DNA from: Alphaproteobacteria bacterium MarineAlpha6_Bin2
GTDB taxonomy: Bacteria; Pseudomonadota; Alphaproteobacteria; GCA-002720895
DNA length: 5,280 bases
Assembly (NCBI GenBank): GCA_002937815.1
Contig: PTKQ01000036.1
Location: forward strand, 1-5,280
Direction: 5' to 3'
The position numbers and the translations under genes are program-made. The notes beneath the pieces were generated by a model. That model worked only from the letters and a program-made list of their open reading frames with translations. It was not told the origin of the DNA and searched no databases. Below are positions 1 through 5,280 of the stretch, one piece after another. Each line of letters opens with the position of its first letter. Position 1 is the stretch's first letter.

Positions 1-929
1 ATTAAATATATATAAAAAATATAAGTTGTTAAAAAAATTAGGCTAAATTTAATATCTAATTTTTTTCTTTTCCATAATACAAAACTTAAAAGTAAAGTTG
101 CAATAGTCAAAAAATAAATATCTATAGACATAACGTTTTTGGATATTGATGATCTTTCAATAATTTCTACAATTCCTAAAATACCTAAAATATTATATGT
201 ATTGGCTCCTAAAACATTTCCTAAGGCAACACCTTCTATTTTTTTCAAAGAAGCCATAATCGCAGTAGTTAGTTCTGGTAAAGAAGTTCCGATGGCAACT
301 AATGATAGTCCAATGACACGCTCAGAAATATGAAAATATTCAGCAATTTTTATTGAGCCATTTAATAAAAAATGGGATCCAATTAAGATTGCTAATAAAC
401 TTAAGAATAATGTAAATAAAATCGATATTAAAGACTTTTCAATATTATTATTTGAATTGTCAATTTTTCCTAAAGTAAATCTTTGCTGCATTAAAAATAT
501 GAGAGTCAATATTGCAATACAGGATAAAATAAACGAACCTTCATTTGCAATGTTAAAAAAAATTATTGTTGCTGGAAAAAATATGATCAAAAAATTAATT
601 TTAATTTCTATTCTAGTTAATTTGTCATAATTTATTTTTATTGGATATATTAATGCTGCAACACCTAAAATTAAAAGTATATTAGCAATATTACTTCCAA
701 AGATGTTTCCTACAGCAATTCCAGGATGCGGAGGGAGACTTAACACAGCATTTAAACTGACTGCAAATTCAGGAATTGTAGTTCCAAATGCTAATGTTAA
801 ACTGGCGATTACAAAATTTGAGACATTTATTTTTTTTCCAAGATATACTATGTTTTTAACAAGATAATTTGCTCCAAATAATAATATTATTAAGGATGCT
901 AAAGTTATAAAGATTGTATCTAGATTCAT
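1..929 (-). CDS. CaCA-family sodium/calcium exchanger (YrbG-like), C-terminus cut by window edge
   Basis: Inner-membrane cation antiporter of the Ca2+:cation antiporter superfamily, expected to exchange Ca2+ for Na+ or H+. Translated from the ATG at 929, the frame stays open for 309 codons and leaves the window without a stop. Family members are usually about 310-325 residues, so only a few residues are probably missing. Both signature alpha repeats are visible. The first has GTTIPE at residues 49-54 (acidic E54) followed by GNIFGSN at 74-80. The second has GTSLPE at 214-219 (E219) followed by GNVLGAN at 237-243. The two halves are inverted homologues joined by a short polar loop (about 149-165, KIDNSNNN), as the family requires. 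I count about ten hydrophobic segments; a basic WKRKK (286-290) precedes the last. The start codon overlaps the uvrB stop (ATGA), implying co-transcription and translational coupling. Family assignment is firm; the transported ions are inferred. No terminator is visible because the 3' end is outside. Confidence 0.93.
   Translation of the reverse strand, partial: MNLDTIFITLASLIILLFGANYLVKNIVYLGKKINVSNFVIASLTLAFGTTIPEFAVSLNAVLSLPPHPGIAVGNIFGSNIANILLILGVAALIYPIKINYDKLTRIEIKINFLIIFFPATIIFFNIANEGSFILSCIAILTLIFLMQQRFTLGKIDNSNNNIEKSLISILFTLFLSLLAILIGSHFLLNGSIKIAEYFHISERVIGLSLVAIGTSLPELTTAIMASLKKIEGVALGNVLGANTYNILGILGIVEIIERSSISKNVMSIDIYFLTIATLLLSFVLWKRKKLDIKFSLIFLTTYIFYIYL
926..929 (-). other. ATGA stop/start overlap joining uvrB and the exchanger gene
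   Basis: On the minus strand the four bases ATGA hold both the start codon of the exchanger (929-927) and the TGA stop of uvrB (928-926). The upstream sequence, AAAGAATAAAAAA, offers only a weak AAAG as ribosome-binding site. This suggests that ribosomes finishing uvrB re-initiate at the overlap instead of initiating afresh. Confidence 0.9.
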
Positions 930-2950
930 TTTTTTATTCTTTGATTTGTAATTAATCCCAGATTCCAAGATTCAATTTTTTTTATTTTATCCCTTATTTT
1001 TGCAGCTTCTTCAAATTCTAAATTCGAGGCATGTTCTAACATTTCTTTATTTAAATTCTCAATATAAGATTTTGTGTTTTGTTTATCAAATTTTTCCTCT
1101 TCTATTTCAATTGTATAACTATCCTTTTCATAAACAGTTTCTAATATATTATTTATATCTTTTTTTATACTCTTAGGTGTTATTCCATTAGCATTATTGT
1201 ATGCTGTTTGTTTTGCCCTTCTTCTATCTGTTTCATTTAAAGCTTTTTTAATACTTTCAGTTTTTGTATCAGCATATAAAATTACTTTGCCATCAATATT
1301 TCTCGAAGCTCTTCCTATTGTTTGGATTAAAGATGTTTTTGATCGCAAAAATCCTTCTTTATCTGCATCTAATATTGCAACCAACCCACATTCCGGAATA
1401 TCTAAACCTTCTCTTAGTAGATTAATACCAATTAAAATATGAAATTTCCCTTTTCTTAGATCTCTTATAATTTCAATCCTTTCTAAAGTATCAATATCTG
1501 AATGTAGATACCTGGCTTTTAAATTTAATTCATCTAGATATTCAGTTAAATCTTCTGCCATTTTTTTTGTTAAAGTGGTTACAAGTACCCTTTGAGATTT
1601 TGAAATAACTTTTTTACATTCATTCATTAAATCATCAACTTGATTTGATGCTGGTCTCACTTCGCAGATGGGATCAATCAAACCTGTGGGCCTAACAACT
1701 TGTTCCACAACCGCTCCTGTAGTTTGTTCTGTTTCCCAATTTCCTGGAGTTGCTGATACAAAAATTGTTTGAGGTCTCATTTTTTCCCATTCTTCAAATT
1801 TTAAAGGTCTATTATCTAAACATGATATTAATCTAAATCCATATTCAGCAAGTGTGGATTTTCTAGATTTATCACCCTTGTACATTCCATGAAGTTGTGG
1901 GATAGATACATGACTTTCATCAACAAATAATAACGAGTCATTAGGAAGATATTCAAATAATGTTGGAGGAGGTTCACCAATTTTTCTTCCTGTTAAATAC
2001 CTAGAATAATTTTCAATCCCAGAACAAGTTCCTGTGGCTTCAATAGTCTCAATATCAAAATTTGTTCTTTGTTCTAATCTTTCCGCTTCCAAAGTTTTGT
2101 TATTATCTTTAAAAAATTTTAATCTTTGTTCCAATTCTATTTTTATCTCTTCAATAGCTTTATGTAAGGTAAGTTTTGGAGTTACATAATGACTATTAGG
2201 AAATATTTTAACAAATTCTAAATCATTTAACTTATTGTTAGTCAGTGGATCAATCGATGAAATTTTTTCTATTTTGTCACCAAAAAAGGATATTCGCCAT
2301 GAACAATCTTCAAAATGTGACGGAAAAATATCTATTAAATCTCCTCTTACACGAAACGTTCCCCTAAAAAAATTTATATCATTTCTTATGTATTGAAGTT
2401 CGACTAATTTAGTTAATAAATAATCTCTTTTAATTATTTCATTTTTTGCAAGACTAAAAGTCATGGTAGAATATGTTTCTGGAGATCCTATTCCATAAAT
2501 GCAAGATACGCTTGCCACAATTATAACATCTCTTCTTTCAAACAAAGATCTCGTTGTAGAGTGTCTCATTCTATCTATTTGTTCATTAATAGATGATTCT
2601 TTTTCAATATATGTATCTGTTCTTGGAACGTAAGCTTCTGGTTGATAATAATCGTAGTAAGATACAAAATATTCTACAGCATTTTCAGGAAATATTGACT
2701 TCATTTCAGCATATAATTGAGCAGCTAAAGTTTTATTTGGCGCTAAAATTAATGAAGGTTTTTGCAGTCTCTCAATTACATGTGCCATAGTAAATGTTTT
2801 GCCTGAACCTGTAACTCCTAATAATGTCTGATTTCGCTTATTATTTAAAAGATTTTTTGATATTTCTTCAATTGCATTTGGTTGGTCGCCCGAAGGTTCA
2901 AAATTACTTATAATCTTAAATTTTTTTTCTATTTTCTTTTTTTCTAACAT
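926..2950 (-). CDS. uvrB: UvrABC excinuclease subunit B
   Basis: Cytoplasmic helicase-like subunit of nucleotide excision repair. UvrA loads it on damaged DNA, it verifies the lesion, and it then recruits UvrC for incision. The 674 residues match the usual length (about 670). Seen in order: Walker A GVTGSGKT (45-52); the tyrosine-rich beta-hairpin that inserts between strands, with Y98, Y99, Y101, Y102 and Y107 in [15 protein letters not shown] Walker B box (344-347) before [22 protein letters not shown] (399-406); INLLREGLD (509-517); QTIGRASR (543-550); and a C-terminal UVR coiled-coil motif (about 630-662) that contacts UvrC. Y114 stands where E. coli has F108 in the hairpin, a conservative aromatic swap. 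The ATG at 2950 places FEPSGDQP at residues 17-24, as in relatives. No good Shine-Dalgarno precedes it. I see no alphaproteobacterial LexA box (GTTC-N7-GTTC type) upstream, so SOS control is unsupported here. It ends in TGA, overlapping the exchanger start. Confidence 0.98.
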   Translation of the reverse strand: MLEKKKIEKKFKIISNFEPSGDQPNAIEEISKNLLNNKRNQTLLGVTGSGKTFTMAHVIERLQKPSLILAPNKTLAAQLYAEMKSIFPENAVEYFVSYYDYYQPEAYVPRTDTYIEKESSINEQIDRMRHSTTRSLFERRDVIIVASVSCIYGIGSPETYSTMTFSLAKNEIIKRDYLLTKLVELQYIRNDINFFRGTFRVRGDLIDIFPSHFEDCSWRISFFGDKIEKISSIDPLTNNKLNDLEFVKIFPNSHYVTPKLTLHKAIEEIKIELEQRLKFFKDNNKTLEAERLEQRTNFDIETIEATGTCSGIENYSRYLTGRKIGEPPPTLFEYLPNDSLLFVDESHVSIPQLHGMYKGDKSRKSTLAEYGFRLISCLDNRPLKFEEWEKMRPQTIFVSATPGNWETEQTTGAVVEQVVRPTGLIDPICEVRPASNQVDDLMNECKKVISKSQRVLVTTLTKKMAEDLTEYLDELNLKARYLHSDIDTLERIEIIRDLRKGKFHILIGINLLREGLDIPECGLVAILDADKEGFLRSKTSLIQTIGRASRNIDGKVILYADTKTESIKKALNETDRRRAKQTAYNNANGITPKSIKKDINNILETVYEKDSYTIEIEEEKFDKQNTKSYIENLNKEMLEHASNLEFEEAAKIRDKIKKIESWNLGLITNQRIKK

Positions 2951-2986
2951 TAAATACCATTAATTTTTGATTAAAAGTAATAACTA

Positions 2987-3015
2987 ATTAAAATTAATAC
3001 TATCTTTTCTTACAA
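2987..3015 (-). promoter_or_regulatory. Candidate sigma-70 promoter for uvrB
   Basis: Reading the minus strand, TTGTAA (3015-3010; 4 of 6 to TTGACA) is followed after 17 bases by TTTAAT (2992-2987; 5 of 6 to TATAAT). Transcription would start near 2980, leaving a leader of about 30 bases before the uvrB ATG at 2950. Spacing and position are right, but in DNA this AT-rich such matches are common by chance, so this is only a plausible candidate. Confidence 0.35.
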
Positions 3016-3020
3016 ATTTT

Positions 3021-3029
3021 TATTATAAA
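3021..3029 (+). promoter_or_regulatory. Candidate -10 element for the aminotransferase gene
   Basis: TATTATAAA contains two overlapping hexamers, TATTAT (3021-3026) and TATAAA (3024-3029), each 5 of 6 to TATAAT. No good -35 sits 16-18 bases upstream. Transcription from here would begin around 3033-3037, giving a leader of only about 7-11 bases before the ATG at 3044. The site lies next to the candidate uvrB -35 element, so the divergent promoters would be nearly back to back. Weak evidence because of the base composition. Confidence 0.25.
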
Positions 3030-3043
3030 ATACAAATATTGTT

Positions 3044-4246
3044 ATGGGTTTTTTTTCACAAAGAATTTCTAAAATTCAACCTTCTGTAACAATGTCAATA
3101 TCTGCAAAAGCTAAAAGCCTAAAAGAAGAAGGAAAGAATATAATTAATTTTTCAGCTGGAGAACCTGATTTCGATACTCCGGAAAATATAAAAAATTCTG
3201 GGATTCAGGCAATAAAAGATGGCCAAACTAAATATACCCCAGTCAATGGCACTAAAGAACTAAGAAATGCAATTATTAACAAATTTAAAAAAGAAAATAA
3301 TTTACATTTTAGTCATGATGAAATCACAGTTGGTTGTGGTGGAAAACAAGTAATTTATAATGCTTTATTAGCTTCTATAGATAAAGAAGACGAAATTATT
3401 ATCCCATCGCCCTATTGGGTTTCATATCCCGATATAGCCCTTATAGCTGAGGGCGAGCCAAAAGTATTGGAATGTTCTTTAGAAAATAATTTTAAAATTA
3501 ATCCACAGGATTTGGAAAAATGTATTACTAATAAAACCAAGTGGCTAATTTTAAATTCTCCTTCAAACCCAACAGGAGCAATGTATAACGATTTGGAATT
3601 AATGAATATAGCAAAAATATTACTTAAACACCCCCATGTTTGGATTTTATCTGATGATTTATATGAACACATTGTTTTTGATGATTTAAAATTTAAAAAT
3701 ATTTTACAAATAGAAAATTCTCTCAAAGAAAGAACTTTAATAGTTAATGGAGTGTCTAAAGCTTATGCAATGACTGGTTGGAGATTAGGTTATGCAGGAG
3801 GGCCAAAAAAATTAATTAATCAAATTAACAAAATACAATCGCAAAGTACAACCCACACTAGTTCCATTTCACAAGCTGCAGCTATTGAAGCTTTAAATAA
3901 TAGTGAAGAATTTATAAACAAGAATAAGAAAGTTTATCAAGAAAGAAGAGATATTGTATTTTCAAAATTAAAAAATTTTGATGGTTTTGATGTTTTTCTT
4001 CCGCAAGGATCGTTTTATATTTATGTGTGTTGTAATAATTTAATGAATAAAAAAAAGGAAGACGGAACTTTAATCAATAATGATATAGAATTCTCAGATT
4101 ATTTATTAGATGAAGCAGGCGTTGCTGTTGTTCCAGGCGAAGCATTTGGATGTTCTAATTATTTTAGAACTTCCTTTGCTACTTCTAAATCTAATTTAGA
4201 AAAAGGTTGTGATAAAATCATAGAAGCTTCTAAGAAATTAAAATAA
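3044..4246 (+). CDS. aspC: PLP-dependent class I aspartate aminotransferase (Ib type)
   Basis: Cytoplasmic aminotransferase interconverting aspartate + 2-oxoglutarate and oxaloacetate + glutamate; some Ib members also transaminate prephenate to arogenate for Phe/Tyr synthesis. The 400 residues fit the family. Visible in order: AGEPDFDTP (38-46); YTPVNGTKELR (64-74); GGK with K101, a position used for substrate side-chain recognition in Ib enzymes; PSPYWVSYPD (121-130) with W125 stacking on the cofactor; NPTG (175-178); SDDLYEH (203-209) with D204 for the pyridine nitrogen and Y207; SKAYAMTGWRLGY (238-250) with Schiff-base lysine K239 and phosphate-binding R247; GEAFG (365-369); and R375, the substrate alpha-carboxylate arginine. 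All catalytic residues are present. The ATG at 3044 aligns with relatives that begin with about 15 residues before the PSxT segment; the next Met (M17) would be too late. No Shine-Dalgarno is visible. It is divergent from uvrB and convergent with trxB. The symbol follows common usage; aatA is an alternative name. Confidence 0.93.
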   Translation: MGFFSQRISKIQPSVTMSISAKAKSLKEEGKNIINFSAGEPDFDTPENIKNSGIQAIKDGQTKYTPVNGTKELRNAIINKFKKENNLHFSHDEITVGCGGKQVIYNALLASIDKEDEIIIPSPYWVSYPDIALIAEGEPKVLECSLENNFKINPQDLEKCITNKTKWLILNSPSNPTGAMYNDLELMNIAKILLKHPHVWILSDDLYEHIVFDDLKFKNILQIENSLKERTLIVNGVSKAYAMTGWRLGYAGGPKKLINQINKIQSQSTTHTSSISQAAAIEALNNSEEFINKNKKVYQERRDIVFSKLKNFDGFDVFLPQGSFYIYVCCNNLMNKKKEDGTLINNDIEFSDYLLDEAGVAVVPGEAFGCSNYFRTSFATSKSNLEKGCDKIIEASKKLK

Positions 4247-4253
4247 TAAGATT

Positions 4254-5192
4254 TTATTTTGCAAGAAATTTTTCTGCATCTAGAGCTGCCATGCAACCCA
4301 TCCCGGCAGCTGTAACAGCTTGTCTATAAATTTTATCAGTTACGTCACCAGCGGCAAAAATGCCAGATATATCGGTATGAGTATTATTAGACTTTGTAAT
4401 TATATAGCCATCTCCATCAAGTTTAATTTGGTTTTTGAATATATTAGTTGAAGGATCGTAACCTATAGCGACAAATACACCGTCTAATTTAATATCTTGA
4501 TCTTTTTTTTTTATAATATTTTTAATTTTTAATCCAGTTACTTTTTTGGGATTATCATTTCCTTTTATCTCTTGGACAACACTATTCCAAATAATTTCTA
4601 CTTTAGGATTTTTAAATAATCTTTTTTGAAGAATTTTTTCAGCTCTTAATTCATTTCTCCTATGAATTAAAAAAACTTTTTTTGCATGTTTTGTTAGAAA
4701 CAGAGCCTCTTCAACAGCAGTGTTACCTCCACCTATAACAGCAACAGTTTTATTTTTGAAGAAAAAACCGTCACATGTTGCACAGGCAGAAACTCCAAAA
4801 CCTTTAAATTTTTCTTCACTATCTAAATTTAACCACCTTGCGGTTGCTCCAGTTGCAATTATTACTGACTTCCCAATATAAACGCTACCATTATCTCCAT
4901 TGAGTTGAAATGGTTTCTTTTTAAAATTAACTTCAACAATAGTGTCATTAAAAATTTTTGTTCCAACACTTTCAGCTTGTTTTTTCATCTGCTCCATAAG
5001 CCATGGTCCTTGTACAATATCTTTAAAACCAGGATAATTCTCAACATCAGTAGTTATTGTCATTTGACCTCCAGGCTGTTGACCATCAATTAAAATAGGG
5101 TTCATATTAGCTCTTGCTGTATATATGCCTGCGGTATATCCGGCTGCGCCAGATCCAATTATAACTACATCGCTTTTATAAGTTTTATTCAT
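4254..5192 (-). CDS. trxB: Thioredoxin-disulfide reductase (NADPH)
   Basis: Cytoplasmic FAD flavoenzyme that uses NADPH to reduce oxidised thioredoxin, feeding ribonucleotide reductase, methionine sulfoxide reductase and general protein-thiol repair. At 312 residues it has the size of the low-molecular-weight bacterial type. Visible in order: FAD-binding GSGAAG (13-18) in the N-terminal Rossmann motif; GGQM (41-44) and ENYPGF (51-56); ATG (114-116); the redox-active CATC (C137, C140) followed by DGFFF; NADPH-binding GGGNTA (154-159); HRR (177-179), which contacts the NADPH 2'-phosphate, in HRRNELRA; GYDPST (244-249); and the C-terminal FAD motif GIFAAGD (277-283) followed by RQAVTAAGMG. Nothing is missing or unusual. 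The ATG at 5192 places VVIIGSGAAG at the usual distance from the N-terminus. It has no Shine-Dalgarno and directly follows the stop of an upstream open frame, so it is probably not first in its transcription unit. Its 3' end lies 7 bp from the convergent aminotransferase gene. Confidence 0.98.
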   Translation of the reverse strand: MNKTYKSDVVIIGSGAAGYTAGIYTARANMNPILIDGQQPGGQMTITTDVENYPGFKDIVQGPWLMEQMKKQAESVGTKIFNDTIVEVNFKKKPFQLNGDNGSVYIGKSVIIATGATARWLNLDSEEKFKGFGVSACATCDGFFFKNKTVAVIGGGNTAVEEALFLTKHAKKVFLIHRRNELRAEKILQKRLFKNPKVEIIWNSVVQEIKGNDNPKKVTGLKIKNIIKKKDQDIKLDGVFVAIGYDPSTNIFKNQIKLDGDGYIITKSNNTHTDISGIFAAGDVTDKIYRQAVTAAGMGCMAALDAEKFLAK

Positions 5193-5280
5193 TTAAAAAT
5201 TTAAATTTTTTTTTTTTATTTCTTTTACTATATTCTCAGTATCATTTAATGCATTACTACTATTTTTTAAAGATACAGTT
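5193..5280 (-). CDS. C-terminal end of an unrecognised gene upstream of trxB
   Basis: On the minus strand one frame stays open from the window edge (first full codon at 5279) for 28 codons, ending in TAA at 5195-5193, immediately before the trxB ATG. The other two frames hit stops within seven codons. The tail starts TVSLKNSSNALNDTEN and ends in a lysine-rich IVKEIKKKNLNF, resembling a charged amphipathic C-terminal helix. Too little is visible to name a family. Since gene packing elsewhere here is tight, a coding tail is more likely than an 88-bp spacer, but it could be a chance open frame in AT-rich DNA. If real, it would be co-transcribed with trxB. Confidence 0.5.
   Translation of the reverse strand, partial: TVSLKNSSNALNDTENIVKEIKKKNLNF
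5206..5217. repeat. 12-base A/T homopolymer
   Basis: Twelve consecutive T on the plus strand (A on the coding minus strand) fall within the lysine codons near the end of the upstream open frame, 13 bases before the trxB start. It is the longest single-base run I noticed in the window and is prone to polymerase slippage or sequencing error. Confidence 0.95.

Noticed and set aside
1964..1973. GGAGGAGGTT on the plus strand, a strong Shine-Dalgarno-like string
   Set aside because: It is antisense to uvrB and is the complement of the conserved EPPPT codons. No coding frame of merit follows it.
2985..2996. Palindrome TAATT-AA-AATTA overlapping the candidate uvrB -10, considered as an operator
   Set aside because: It is short and pure A/T in an extremely A/T-rich spacer, so chance occurrence is likely. 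It does not match a LexA-type site.
3574..3583. AGGAG followed by an in-frame ATG inside the aminotransferase gene, suggesting an internal start
   Set aside because: The spacing is only 2 bases, too short for initiation, and the bases simply encode the conserved NPTGAM motif. A product starting here would lack the N-terminal half of the cofactor fold.
3412..3726. Open frame of 104 codons on the minus strand inside the aminotransferase gene
   Set aside because: It lies wholly antisense to a gene with complete catalytic motifs, and its translation resembles no family I know. The shorter plus-strand open frames inside the exchanger, uvrB and trxB (139-333, 1197-1442, 2593-2790, 4905-5093) are rejected for the same reason.
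4260..4278. Hairpin TGCAAGAA/TTCTGCA as a possible terminator past the aminotransferase gene
   Set aside because: The stem has a bulge, lies within the last trxB codons and is not followed by a U run in either direction.
1..5280. Mobile elements, CRISPR arrays, tRNA or rRNA genes, riboswitches, phage or defence genes
   Set aside because: None was seen: nearly every base belongs to a recognised housekeeping gene, there are no long repeats, and no gene shows composition unlike its neighbours.

Overview
The window is a very AT-rich (by eye under a third G+C), gene-dense bacterial chromosome segment. It carries four recognisable genes and the tail of a fifth, with almost no spare DNA. The products look like ordinary alphaproteobacterial housekeeping proteins. 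The strong A/T bias, Lys/Asn/Ile-rich proteins, tiny intergenic gaps and lack of Shine-Dalgarno sequences at the visible starts fit a streamlined marine alphaproteobacterium of the SAR11/Pelagibacter kind. That placement is inference from style and gene content; no rRNA or other decisive marker is present. The genetic code is standard: UGA is a stop (it ends uvrB) and tryptophan is UGG.

Layout, left to right. 1-929 (minus): CaCA-family sodium/calcium exchanger, cut at its C-terminus by the window edge. 926-2950 (minus): uvrB, whose stop codon overlaps the exchanger start as ATGA, so the two form a uvrB-exchanger transcription unit. 2951-3043: a 93-bp divergent promoter region. 3044-4246 (plus): a class I aspartate aminotransferase. 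4247-4253: a 7-bp gap between convergent genes. 4254-5192 (minus): trxB, thioredoxin reductase. 5193-5280 (minus): the last 28 codons of an unrecognised gene whose stop directly abuts the trxB start.

Functionally these are core genes: nucleotide excision repair, cation homeostasis, amino-acid transamination and thiol redox balance. There is no sign of a mobile element, CRISPR array, phage gene, RNA gene or toxin-antitoxin pair. I found no convincing new system. The points worth a second look are modest: the DNA-repair/ion-exchanger translational coupling, starts that lack ribosome-binding sites, a 12-base A run just before the trxB junction, the missing terminator between convergent genes, and an active-site lysine hinting at prephenate as well as aspartate transamination.
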